Shown here in pieces: positions 7,528 through 15,453 of a DNA stretch of 35,373 nucleotides (the stretch's first letter is position 1; each line of letters begins with the position of its first letter). The DNA lies in the NCBI GenBank assembly GCA_964652155.1, contig CAZZBK010000051.1:1-35373 (forward strand). Direction: 5' to 3'. The translations under genes and the position numbers were made by a program. This DNA is from CAZZBK01 sp964652155. GTDB taxonomy: Bacteria > Planctomycetota > Planctomycetia > Pirellulales > PNKZ01. Under the pieces are notes generated by a model. The model did no database searches, was not told the origin of the DNA, and saw nothing but the letters and a program-made list of their open reading frames with translations.

Positions 7528-9146
7528 AACGAATCATGCTAGGGTTGTGCATCGTTTTGAGCGCACTCCGTATCGAGGGGGCCGAGCGACCGCTGCGCGA
7601 GCAGATCGACGAGCGGATCGCGCAAGCCTATCCGCGCGAGAAAGTCACCCCCGCCCCCCTCACGACCGACGCCGAGTTCATCCGCCGCGTGTACCTCGAC
7701 CTGATCGGGTGCATCCCCACGGCGCAAGAAACGCGCGCCTTTCTCAACGACTCGTCGGCCGACAAACGCGCGCGGCTGATCGACACCCTGCTGGTCGACG
7801 CGCGGTACGCGCAGCACATGGCCGACCTCTGGGACATGATCCTCTTTGGTCGCAATCCGCCGGGCTACGACACGGACAAGCGGCAGGGGATTCAGACCTG
7901 GCTTCGCGAGCAGTTTGCGGCCAACACGCCGTACGACAAAATCGCCGCTGCGATCCTCAAGGCCGAGGGGAACACGCTCGACCAGGGACCGCCGACGTTC
8001 TTGCTCCAGTATCGCAACCAGCCTGAGGACGCGACGGAGGCGATCACGCAGATCTTTTTGGGCGTGCAGCTGCAATGTGCCCGCTGCCACGATCACCCCT
8101 TCGAGCCGTGGAAGCAGGTCGATTTTTATGGCATGGCGGCGTTCATTGCCCGACTTGAGGTGGTGACCGTCGGCAAGGAAAAGGACCTGACCAAGTACGC
8201 GATCGGCGAGAAGAATAGCGGCGACATCCTGTTTACGGGCCCGGCCAAGGACCAAACGCCCGGCAAGAAAGGGGACCCGATTCGGCCTCGGTTTCTGCTC
8301 GGCGACGAGTTGAGCGAGCCCGCCTTGCCGGTTGGTTACAAGGAAGCGAAGTTCGAGGCGAACAAGCCGCCTCCCGCGCCCACGTTCTCGCGCAAAGATC
8401 AACTCGCCGCGTGGGTCACGCGCGCCGAGAATCCGTTTTTTGCCCGGGCGGTCGCCAATCGGCTGTGGGCACTGCTGCTCGGCCGCGGCTTGGTGCATCC
8501 GGTCGACAACATGAGCCCGGCCAACAAGCCGTCGCATCCCGAGCTGCTCGACGAGCTGACACACTGGCTCGTGGCGCATGCGTTTGACGTGCGGGGCTTG
8601 TTGCGCGAGGTGGCCAACAGCCGCACCTATCAGTTAGCTTCGCGCTCATCGAACGGCGAACAATTCCCTCGTTGGTTCGAGTCGGCGCGGATGCGTCCGT
8701 TGTCGGCCGAGGAGTTGATCGAGAGTTGGCGCACCGCCACGGGCTACGAGGAGGTCGAGAAATCGGCCGCGAACAAATCGCCGCGCACGGGTCGGTTCCG
8801 GCCGTTGGAAAGCGGCTACATGCTCCGGTTCTTCGGCCAGCCCAACACGGGGACCGGCGATTTCCAAGGGGGGCTCGCCGAGCATCTGTACCTCAACAAT
8901 GGGCCGCTCAGCCAATTGCTGGTCGATGGCCCCGGCTCGCTCATGGCCGCGGTGACCCAGAAGGACACGCCCCTCGACGCTCGGGTCGAGCACCTGTATT
9001 TATCGTTGCTCAGCCGGCTCCCCAGCGACGTCGAGCGAGCCCGGTTTGTCGAGTATGTGCGCGACGAGGGGAAAACGCCCGGCGAACGGTGGCGCGAAGC
9101 AACCTGGGCGCTGATGACCTCGAGCGAATTTCGATTCAATCACTAA
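7524..9146 (+). CDS. DUF1549/DUF1553 exported protein with CxxCH motif (cassette 2)
   Basis: This 540-aa protein starts at the ATG at 7524, which overlaps the WD40 stop and is followed directly by a signal peptide (MKRIMLGLCIVLSALRIEGA). A longer in-frame extension into the WD40 gene is unlikely. DUF1549 opens with PLTTDAEFIRRVYLDLIGCI, then CARCHDHPFEPW with C185, C188 and H189 as a CxxCH site. The DUF1553 part has NRLWALLLGRGLVHPVDNM and ends TSSEFRFNH. It is closer to the usual form of the family than the cassette 1 protein and lacks the heptad repeats. Function is unknown; an exported heme or metal protein is inferred. Confidence 0.93.
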   Translation: MKRIMLGLCIVLSALRIEGAERPLREQIDERIAQAYPREKVTPAPLTTDAEFIRRVYLDLIGCIPTAQETRAFLNDSSADKRARLIDTLLVDARYAQHMADLWDMILFGRNPPGYDTDKRQGIQTWLREQFAANTPYDKIAAAILKAEGNTLDQGPPTFLLQYRNQPEDATEAITQIFLGVQLQCARCHDHPFEPWKQVDFYGMAAFIARLEVVTVGKEKDLTKYAIGEKNSGDILFTGPAKDQTPGKKGDPIRPRFLLGDELSEPALPVGYKEAKFEANKPPPAPTFSRKDQLAAWVTRAENPFFARAVANRLWALLLGRGLVHPVDNMSPANKPSHPELLDELTHWLVAHAFDVRGLLREVANSRTYQLASRSSNGEQFPRWFESARMRPLSAEELIESWRTATGYEEVEKSAANKSPRTGRFRPLESGYMLRFFGQPNTGTGDFQGGLAEHLYLNNGPLSQLLVDGPGSLMAAVTQKDTPLDARVEHLYLSLLSRLPSDVERARFVEYVRDEGKTPGERWREATWALMTSSEFRFNH

Positions 9147-9257
9147 CAACTTGGAGTGTCTAACAAACAGGCAGCTCAGAGGGAGACGGTCCCCAGCCAT
9201 TTTGTTCGACGATCTTAACCTTATCCGGCCACGAGATTTCATTCAGGAGCAACGACC

Positions 9258-10535
9258 ATGCCACGACCCACGATCTGTTCGCCTGGCGAGCACCTGTCGC
9301 GACGCGCCCTGCTCAAGGGGACACTCGCCACCGCGACGGGCGGCGTCGTCATGAATTGGGGCGGACTAACGAACGTCGCCGCGCTGGCCGACGAGGTCCG
9401 CCGACAACAAAAGCACTGCATTTTGCTGTGGATGAACGGCGGCGCCAGCCAGTTCGAGACCTTCGACATGAAGGTTGGTCGACCCACCGGCGGCGTGTTC
9501 CGCGCGATCAACACCAACGTGCCCGGCACGCAAATCTGCGAGCTGATGCCCAAGATGGCGCAGCAAATGCACCGCGTGGCCGTAATCCGTTCGATGCGCA
9601 CGAGCGAAGTCGACCACCCGGGCGGCATCTACCTGATGCACACCGGCTACCGACCGACGGCCAACATTCGGTTCCCTGAGCTCGGCGCGATCGTGGCCAA
9701 GTACCAAGGGCGCGAGGGCGCGGATTTGCCGAACTTCATCAAAGTCTCGTCGCAGGGGGACGCCGGCGGCGGCTTCTTGGGGCCTCGCTATCAGCCGTTC
9801 CAGATCGGGTCGCGTGGCGATCTGCCGACCTTCAGCGTGTCGAACATCGCACCCGAGGTCGAACAGCGCCGCAACGCGCTCCGGACGTTCGTCGAAGATC
9901 AGTTCTCGGCCGTTCATAAGGCCGAGCCGGCCCGCATGCACCGCGAGGCCTACGAGGCGGCCCGGCGTTTGCAAAACGTGCAAAAGGTATTCAAGTACGA
10001 GGACGAATGGGCCAAGCACCGCGAGCTCTATGGCGACAGCGGGTTTGGCAAGCGGTGCATGTTCGCCCGGCGGCTCGTCGAGGCGGGGGTTCCGTTCATC
10101 GAAGTCGGCCAGAGCAGCTACGACTCGCATGGCGATAACTTCACCTGGCATCAGGGGCTCGTGCCACCCATGGAACAGGCTTGGGCCGGGCTGCTCACCG
10201 ATCTCGCCGACCGCGGACTGCTCGACAAAACGCTGGTCGTGTGGGCGGGCGAGATCGGCCGCACGCCGAAGATCAACAACCGCGCGGGCCGCGATCATTA
10301 CGTGCGTTGCTGGACGACCGCGCTCGCCGGCTGCGGCATCAAGGGGGGCCAGATGTATGGCGAGTCGGACCGCGACGGTGTCGAGGTGAAGGACAAACCG
10401 GTGACCGAAGGGGACTTTTTCGCCTCGATCTATCACGCCCTGTCGATCAACCCCAAGGACGAGAACTACGCCGGCGTGAGGCCGATCCCTGTTGCGCCCT
10501 TTGGCGCGAAAGTGGTCGACGAGTTGTTTGTGTAG
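9258..10535 (+). CDS. DUF1501 twin-arginine exported protein (cassette 2)
   Basis: This 425-aa protein starts at the ATG at 9258 after an AGGAG Shine-Dalgarno sequence 8 nt upstream. LSRRALLKGTLATATGG near residue 14 is a twin-arginine signal. The mature protein begins ILLWMNGGASQFETFDMK and contains EIGRTPKINNRAGRDHY near residue 330, the conserved metal-site-like segment. Length and motifs match the cassette 1 protein at 5147, but the sequences differ widely, so any duplication is old. The 111-nt gap from the DUF1549 stop suggests looser coupling than in cassette 1. Confidence 0.93.
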   Translation: MPRPTICSPGEHLSRRALLKGTLATATGGVVMNWGGLTNVAALADEVRRQQKHCILLWMNGGASQFETFDMKVGRPTGGVFRAINTNVPGTQICELMPKMAQQMHRVAVIRSMRTSEVDHPGGIYLMHTGYRPTANIRFPELGAIVAKYQGREGADLPNFIKVSSQGDAGGGFLGPRYQPFQIGSRGDLPTFSVSNIAPEVEQRRNALRTFVEDQFSAVHKAEPARMHREAYEAARRLQNVQKVFKYEDEWAKHRELYGDSGFGKRCMFARRLVEAGVPFIEVGQSSYDSHGDNFTWHQGLVPPMEQAWAGLLTDLADRGLLDKTLVVWAGEIGRTPKINNRAGRDHYVRCWTTALAGCGIKGGQMYGESDRDGVEVKDKPVTEGDFFASIYHALSINPKDENYAGVRPIPVAPFGAKVVDELFV

Positions 10536-10545
10536 AAATGGTGAA

Positions 10546-10611
10546 TGCGGAATGATGAATGATGAATTTGGAACGCTCACGCGATAGCGCTCCGACATTC
10601 ATCATTCCGCA
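10546..10611. repeat. Large intergenic inverted repeat (66-nt hairpin)
   Basis: TGCGGAATGATGAATG (10546-10561) is perfectly inverted at 10596-10611. Inside the loop GGAACGCT (10570-10577) pairs with AGCGCTCC (10586-10593) at 7 of 8 positions, extending the hairpin. It lies between the DUF1501 and WD40 genes of cassette 2 and has no T-tract. It could be a REP-like mobile palindrome or an mRNA-stability element. Confidence 0.75.
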
Positions 10612-10648
10612 CTCAGCACTCATCATTGCCTTCCAATGAAAGCCTTCC

Positions 10649-11842
10649 ATGCCTGACACGATCTCCCAATACACCCTCCGCTGGCAAATGCCCTTCGAGG
10701 GCTCGTGGCCGATGGCGATTGCCCTCGCCGGAGAACGTGTCTTTGTCGGCAATCAACTTGGCCAGATCGTGGCCTGGGATCTGACCCTCAAGCCGATCGA
10801 GCACGACACCGCGGGCAAGGACAAAGACCCGAAAAAAGTCCCATCCCTCGCGCCTCTGCGGCAGTTGGTCGGACACTCGAACGGCATCACCCGGCTGCTC
10901 GCGGCACCCGACGGTCGCACGCTCTTCTCGGCCTCGCTCGATCACACGATTCGCGTTTGGGATTTGAGCGCGCCGGCCACGGGCCAGGCGGAACTGGTCG
11001 TCGACCAGGAGACGCGTGATGCGCAAGCACGTCGAGCGGGGAAGAAAGAGGCTCCCGCCGCGCCGGGCGTGACGGTCGAGACGCAAAACCCGATCGCTGT
11101 GCTGGACGCACATCAGAATTGGGTCTCGGCGTTGGCGCTGAGCCGCGACGGAAAAAAACTCATCAGCGGCGACTTCAGTTCGCAGGTCATTCTGTGGGAC
11201 GTCGCGACGCGCAAAGAACTCGCCCGATGGCGCGGTTTGGCCTGGAACTGGATCGTGGCCTTGGCGCTCAACGCCGACGGCAGCCGTTCACTCGTGTCGG
11301 AACACCGCTACAAGCGCGACGACTTTGATGTCCCGGCCGCGGCGGTGCGGGTTTGGGACACGTCCACGCAAAAAGAAACGCTCGACGTGCTCAAGGCTCA
11401 GTTCCCCAAATACGATCCCAGCGCGTCGAGCTACGAAGCCTCGCAAACCTGGCGCAAGTTTATCGCCGCCGGGCTCGTCGCGGCCGACTTCTCGCCCGAC
11501 GGCAAGCTGTTGGCCCTGGGGCAAGGAGGCGAGACCGATACGGGCAAGATCCACCTGATCGACACCGTCGACGGCAAGCTCATTCGCGACGTCGCGGCTC
11601 ATCAGTACGGCATCACCGATGTCCGATTCAGCCGCGATGGCCAGCACGTGTTGTCGACCGGCCGCGACACGGCCCTACGCATCACTCAAGTGAGCGACGG
11701 CAAAGAGGTGGCGCAACTTGGCGCGCCGCGCGGCGGGCAGTTCAAGGATTGGTTGAGTGCGTTCGACCTTTCGCCCGACGGTCAGACGATCGTCGCCAGC
11801 GACATTGCCGGGCTGGTGCATGTGTGGACGAGGAGTGAGTAG
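10649..11842 (+). CDS. WD40-repeat protein (cassette 2)
   Basis: This 397-aa WD40 protein has blades such as VFVGNQLGQIVAWDL, LFSASLDHTIRVWDL, LISGDFSSQVILWDV, a blade ending in AAVRVWDTSTQKE and a final AGLVHVWTRSE. Insertions between blades are rich in Ala and Lys. There is no signal peptide (MPDTISQYTLRWQMPF). It closes the second DUF1549 - DUF1501 - WD40 set and is probably a scaffold, with partners inferred from linkage. The hairpin at 10546-10611 lies just upstream. Confidence 0.9.
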   Translation: MPDTISQYTLRWQMPFEGSWPMAIALAGERVFVGNQLGQIVAWDLTLKPIEHDTAGKDKDPKKVPSLAPLRQLVGHSNGITRLLAAPDGRTLFSASLDHTIRVWDLSAPATGQAELVVDQETRDAQARRAGKKEAPAAPGVTVETQNPIAVLDAHQNWVSALALSRDGKKLISGDFSSQVILWDVATRKELARWRGLAWNWIVALALNADGSRSLVSEHRYKRDDFDVPAAAVRVWDTSTQKETLDVLKAQFPKYDPSASSYEASQTWRKFIAAGLVAADFSPDGKLLALGQGGETDTGKIHLIDTVDGKLIRDVAAHQYGITDVRFSRDGQHVLSTGRDTALRITQVSDGKEVAQLGAPRGGQFKDWLSAFDLSPDGQTIVASDIAGLVHVWTRSE

Positions 11843-11867
11843 CGGATGGGGTGCGGGGTGAGTTAAG

Positions 11868-11974
11868 TTATTGAGGTTCATATAATTAAGTTAACAGGAC
11901 GACCAGCGGGAGTCCGTAAATACCGGCCTCGCGTTGCTCGGCCTATTAAGTTCATTATCTGAGGATCAATAGCC
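11868..11974. repeat. 107-bp near-palindromic repeat, copy 1
   Basis: This segment matches 13091-13197 over 107 nt without gaps, with 8 mismatches (about 92% identity), in the same orientation. Each copy is also roughly self-complementary end to end: the left end TATTGA and the right end TCAATA pair, as do AACAGG and CCTATG-like segments further in. It has no coding potential and lies between the WD40 gene and the LigD-PE-like gene. A MITE-like or REP-like element, or a structured RNA, fits best. Confidence 0.85.
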
Positions 11975-12021
11975 GCCGACGCGCAGCGGAGCGCGTAACC
12001 CCAGCGGAGATAAATGTCGTC

Positions 12022-12390
12022 ATGCCGCGATTCGTTATTTTGCATCACCAGACGCCGCCGAGTTTTGAGCGGCCGACGCATTATGATCTGATGCTCGAAT
12101 GGGGCACGGCGCTACGCACCTGGGCGCTGGCCAGCGAGCCCCTGCCCGGTTGTTTGATCGAGGCCGACGCCCTGAGTGACCATCGCCTGGCGTACTTAGA
12201 TTACGAGGGGCCCGTGTCAGGCGATCGAGGACAGGTCACGTGCTGGGACCGCGGCGACTATCGCGTGCTCCGTGAGTCGCCGACCGAATGGCTCGTGCAG
12301 CTCGTGGGGGGAGTGCTCGATGGCCATGCCCGACTCACGCGCGACAGCGCCGATGGTCAGCGCTGGAGATTTTTGTTCACCGCTTCCTGA
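12022..12390 (+). CDS. Stand-alone LigD 3'-phosphoesterase-domain-like protein
   Basis: This 122-aa protein covers almost exactly one 3'-phosphoesterase (PE) domain of bacterial DNA ligase D. FVILHH, then THYDLMLEW and LRTWAL, match the start of the domain. H9, H20 and D22 align with the metal-binding His-His-Asp set. DHRLAYLDYEG gives H54 and Y58, matching two further active-site residues, and GQVTCWDRGDY matches the GxVxxWDxG strand. The Lys of the usual SWAVPKG segment is not kept. In LigD this domain trims 3'-phosphates and ribonucleotides during end joining. No polymerase or ligase domain is fused here and no Ku gene is in the window. The last 34 nt overlap the convergent gene at 12357-13061. 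Family assignment is fairly secure; activity is inferred. Confidence 0.8.
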   Translation: MPRFVILHHQTPPSFERPTHYDLMLEWGTALRTWALASEPLPGCLIEADALSDHRLAYLDYEGPVSGDRGQVTCWDRGDYRVLRESPTEWLVQLVGGVLDGHARLTRDSADGQRWRFLFTAS

Positions 12391-13061
12391 GTGTCGCCGC
12401 CGCGTCGGCGAGTTTGACCCGAGAGCACAATGCCCGAGCGGCGCACGAGCACATGCTCGAAATCCCAAAGCCGATCCTGCTGGCCGCCGAGCGAGCGAAG
12501 CCGCACGAGGGCCACGGGCAGGCCGTCGCGCGTAGTCCAGCGCAGAGGAACGTTCTGCTGCTGGGCAAGTTGCGTGAGCCCTTCCACGAGCGGCGTGAGG
12601 GGCCAGGGGATCGCGCCGGCCCGTAACCGTTTGATCTGCACGGCCAGTTCGTGCTCCTGGGTCATGCGGATGTCGAGTTCGAGCGAGACGACGGTGTCGA
12701 GTTGTTGGTTGCGGTAGCGGCAGGCGACGTTGAGTTGATGCTCGTCGAGCGCCACGCGCGGGTCGACCACGCCGTGTGCCAGCAGTTGCGGATGATTCTT
12801 GGGCAGATCGACCGCGAGCCAGCCGTTGATTTGCTCGGCCGTAAAGGTGGCGCTCCACCGCGAGTCGCGTTGCACGGCGCTCACGAGCGCCGCGGCCTGG
12901 CGGAGCGCCTCCTGATTGGCCTGCTCCAACTGTTCTGGGGCTTGGTCAAGCTGCGCCGCGTAATAGGTCGGCTCATGCCACAATGCCGTGAGCGTCGCGC
13001 CCAGCGCGATCACGACAAGCACGGCCAACACGAGCAGCACGCGGCGCATGAGCAATTTCAC
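12357..13061 (-). CDS. Membrane-anchored hypothetical protein
   Basis: This 234-aa protein has an N-terminal membrane anchor or uncleaved signal (about residues 6-27, LLVLAVLVVIALGATLTALW). A Gln/Glu/Ala-rich helical region follows (about 38-65), then a mixed domain with FTAEQINGWLAVDLPKN and several beta-strand-like segments. I do not recognise the family. The FTAEQINGWL segment after a single membrane helix recalls the layout of YpmS/DUF2140-type proteins, but this is only a resemblance. Most of the protein would lie outside the cytoplasm. The start could be the ATG at 13061 or at 13049. It overlaps the PE-like gene tail to tail, and both lie between the two 107-bp repeats. Confidence 0.75.
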   Translation of the reverse strand: MKLLMRRVLLVLAVLVVIALGATLTALWHEPTYYAAQLDQAPEQLEQANQEALRQAAALVSAVQRDSRWSATFTAEQINGWLAVDLPKNHPQLLAHGVVDPRVALDEHQLNVACRYRNQQLDTVVSLELDIRMTQEHELAVQIKRLRAGAIPWPLTPLVEGLTQLAQQQNVPLRWTTRDGLPVALVRLRSLGGQQDRLWDFEHVLVRRSGIVLSGQTRRRGGDTQEAVNKNLQR

Positions 13062-13090
13062 CGTCGGGTTACAGGACCGGTTGGGTCACC

Positions 13091-13197
13091 TTATTGAGGT
13101 TCAGGTCATTAAGTTAACAGGACGACCAACGGGCGTCCGTTAATACCGGCCTCGCGTTGCTCGGCCTATGAAGCTCATTATCTGAGGATCAATAGCC
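13091..13197. repeat. 107-bp near-palindromic repeat, copy 2
   Basis: This copy has the same length and orientation as copy 1 at 11868-11974, 8 mismatches apart. The two copies start 1,223 bp apart and bracket the genes at 12022 and 12357. The internal segment GGACGACCAACGGGCGTCC is itself a near-perfect hairpin in this copy. It lies just upstream of the promoter side of the minus-strand gene that starts at 13061. Confidence 0.85.
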
Positions 13198-13447
13198 TAC
13201 CATTCACGGTAAGAATTGTAATGTGCAGCCTCGTTCCTGATGATATCTCTCAGCAAAGACAGCGAACGGTTGATGGCGATGGGACGTCGTACACAACTCG
13301 CCCCTACCCCCCATCATCTCGGCTCTGTTGCGTGACGAGAGCTGAGGGGGTGATGAATTCGCGCGGCTTGCTTGACAGTCGTGGCGAAAGCGATTAGGCA
13401 GGAGATATCTCCCGCATGATTGGCAACTGTGGCAAAGGAAACTCGAT
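13198..13447. other. Intergenic stretch without a recognised gene
   Basis: With repeat copy 2 this makes a 386-nt gap between coding regions. I see no convincing gene or RNA. A weak stem (CTCGGCTCT with AGAGCTGAG, about 13317-13348) interrupts it but has no T-tract. The sequence just before 13448 contains the AAAGGA that supports the TTG start of the next gene. Confidence 0.5.
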
Positions 13448-14413
13448 TTGGAACGCTGGCGTTGGTGGGTCATGTTGCTTGGGCCTTGGCCGATTCTAGC
13501 GGTCTCGCTGGGGTTGTCGCGCTGGGCGCGGAGCGAACCGTCCGCGCCGCCGAGCCTGAACGTCGTGCACCGACGGGTGATCGAAGATCCCCTTGTGCAA
13601 ACCGCCTCATTCGAGGTGGAAGATCACGATCAACTTGCGTTTGCCTGTCGCGGCCGGGCCGACGAGTTGCGCGAGCAGTTGGGCTCCGCCGCCGTGGTGA
13701 TTGTTCGCGCGCCGTTTGTCCTGGCTGGCGACCTGAGCGCCGACGCGCTGGATGACTGGCATCGGCAGACGATCGCCCCCGCCGCGCGGGCCTTGCGCAA
13801 CAGTTACTTCGACACCGTGCCGCATGAGCCGATCAGCGTGTTGCTCTTCGGCAATGCGAAGAGCTATGAGCATCATGCACGACAGCTCTTTGGTGACGAG
13901 GACGTGAGCATCTACGGCTACTACCGTCCGCAGCTGCGCACGATGATCTTGAACGTGGCCACGGGGGGCGGCACGCTATTGCACGAACTGACACACGCCC
14001 TCTCGGCGTTCGACTTTCCGCACATGCCCGACTGGTTCAACGAAGGGCTGGCATCGCTGCATGAGCAGTCGCACATTCGCTCGGATGAGTCGGGCGTTGA
14101 CGGGCTGGTGAACTGGCGGTTGAGCGGTTTGCAGCAAGCGATCGCCGCCGGGCAAGCCCCGACGCTCGTCGGCCTGCTGGAGCACAAAAAGTTTCGCGGC
14201 GAACAGGTCGGCATGAACTACGCCCAGGCGCGGTATCTGTGCCTGTTCTTGCAACAGCACGGGCGGCTCAAGGCGTTCTACCGACAGTTTCGGGCCACGC
14301 ATCGCGACGACCCGCAGGGACACGCCGCGCTGCTAGCACAGTTTCCTGGCCAAGATTTTTCGCAACTCGATGCCCGATTCCAGCAGTGGGTCGCGCAGTT
14401 GCCTAGTCCCTAG
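13448..14413 (+). CDS. Membrane-anchored HExxH metallopeptidase-like protein
   Basis: This 321-aa protein has an N-terminal hydrophobic segment (about residues 8-25) that would anchor it or export it. The catalytic region is LLHELTHAL, with H179, E180 and H183. PDWFNEGLASLHE then follows, where E199 fits the third zinc ligand of gluzincins. This matches the peptidase-MA-like/DUF1570 type seen in Planctomycetes; the substrate is unknown. The start is probably the TTG at 13448, because AAAGGA lies 8 nt upstream. The in-frame ATG at 13472 would give a shorter anchor without the basic residues before it. A 39-nt gap separates it from the SDR gene, which seems to have its own promoter. Confidence 0.82.
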   Translation: MERWRWWVMLLGPWPILAVSLGLSRWARSEPSAPPSLNVVHRRVIEDPLVQTASFEVEDHDQLAFACRGRADELREQLGSAAVVIVRAPFVLAGDLSADALDDWHRQTIAPAARALRNSYFDTVPHEPISVLLFGNAKSYEHHARQLFGDEDVSIYGYYRPQLRTMILNVATGGGTLLHELTHALSAFDFPHMPDWFNEGLASLHEQSHIRSDESGVDGLVNWRLSGLQQAIAAGQAPTLVGLLEHKKFRGEQVGMNYAQARYLCLFLQQHGRLKAFYRQFRATHRDDPQGHAALLAQFPGQDFSQLDARFQQWVAQLPSP

Positions 14414-14416
14414 TGG

Positions 14417-14444
14417 TTGTTCTAATCCCCCGATTTGCTATAAA
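14417..14444 (+). promoter_or_regulatory. Candidate promoter for a leaderless SDR transcript
   Basis: TTGTTC (14417-14422) and TATAAA (14439-14444) are 16 nt apart. Transcription would start at about 14451-14453, at or next to the ATG at 14453. No Shine-Dalgarno sequence is present, which fits a leaderless message. Confidence 0.55.
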
Positions 14445-14452
14445 CTCACGCT

Positions 14453-15232
14453 ATGAATCCAAACCTGATTAAGCTGTTCGATTTGACAGGTCGCGTTGCT
14501 CTGGTCACCGGAGGGAGCAAAGGGCTGGGCTTGGCGATGGCTCGCATCTACGCCGAGGCGGGTGCCGACGTGTTCATCACCAGCCGTCACGAAGACGAGT
14601 TGAAGGCGGCCGTCGCGCAGATCAAAGACGGCAACAGGGGTCGCGTCGAGTATGCTGTCATCGACATGACCAACCGCGCCGAGGTCGACAAGCTGGGCAA
14701 GACCGTCGAGGCCAAGCTGGGCCGCATCGACATTCTGGTCAACAATGCCGGCTCGAATTTGCCGCAGCAGATCGACCAGATCAAGGATGCCGACTGGGAT
14801 CGCCTGGTCGAACTGAACCTGAGTAGCTGCATGGCTTTGGCTCGCGCCGTCACGCCGGGCATGCGACAGCGCAAATGGGGGCGTATCATTCACATCTCGT
14901 CGATCATGGGGCTGGCGAGCAAAGAGGGGCGCAATGCCTACTCGGCCACCAAAGCCGCGCTGGTGGGCATGGCCAAGGCCACCGCGCAAGACGTCGGCGC
15001 GGACGGCATCACGGTCAACTGCATTGCCCCAGGCCCGTTCATGACCGACCTGCCGGGCAAGATGCTCAGCGACGCCGAGAAGCAGGTGTTTGCCGATCGC
15101 ACGGCGCTGGGCCGCTGGGGCCAGCCACGTGAGTTGGCCGGGACAGCGTTGCTGCTAGGCAGCGATGCTGGCAGCTACATCACCGGCACGGTGTTGGTGG
15201 TCGATGGCGGCACGCTGTGCAAGACGTTCTGA
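14453..15232 (+). CDS. Short-chain dehydrogenase/reductase (classical SDR)
   Basis: This 259-aa cytoplasmic oxidoreductase has the full classical SDR set. The cofactor motif TGGSKGLG is near residue 19, NNAG is present, and the catalytic Ser150 (IHISS), Tyr163 and Lys167 (YSATK) are in place. NCIAPGPFMTDL and the end TGTVLVVDGG are also typical. It resembles gluconate 5-dehydrogenase and 3-oxoacyl-ACP reductase members, but the substrate cannot be assigned from sequence. The acidic MTNRAE-type segment and the SRHEDEL after strand 2 leave NAD versus NADP preference open. It is transcribed separately from the metallopeptidase gene. Confidence 0.93.
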   Translation: MNPNLIKLFDLTGRVALVTGGSKGLGLAMARIYAEAGADVFITSRHEDELKAAVAQIKDGNRGRVEYAVIDMTNRAEVDKLGKTVEAKLGRIDILVNNAGSNLPQQIDQIKDADWDRLVELNLSSCMALARAVTPGMRQRKWGRIIHISSIMGLASKEGRNAYSATKAALVGMAKATAQDVGADGITVNCIAPGPFMTDLPGKMLSDAEKQVFADRTALGRWGQPRELAGTALLLGSDAGSYITGTVLVVDGGTLCKTF

Positions 15233-15272
15233 GATCGCGACTTAGCACGGTCCGATTGGGGCTCAAGCTGCC

Positions 15273-15302
15273 TTGACCCTTGCGGCGCGCGATCCCTATA
15301 AT
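15273..15302 (+). promoter_or_regulatory. Sigma70-like promoter for the LptD-like gene
   Basis: TTGACC (15273-15278) and a consensus TATAAT (15297-15302) are separated by 18 nt. Start would be near 15309, giving a leader of about 145 nt before the ATG at 15454. I see no recognised riboswitch in that leader. Confidence 0.75.
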
Positions 15303-15453
15303 CCCGCCCGCTCTTCTGGAACCCCGAACGGTTTTGTAACTCCTTTTGCCCCTTTGCGCTAGAGCTGTTCGCATGCCGCGCGCAACCTGAGTTGCCCGCC
15401 ACACGTGAGACGGACTCGGCCAGGACGTTGCTCGTTTGCTGACGCGATCGGTC

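Noticed and set aside
12022..13061. Possible composite transposon between the 107-bp repeats
   Set aside because: Neither gene encodes a transposase and no target-site duplication is evident, so only the repeats themselves are called.
13317..13348. Possible terminator stem before the metallopeptidase gene
   Set aside because: The stem has a mismatch, a loop of about 13 nt and no T-tract.
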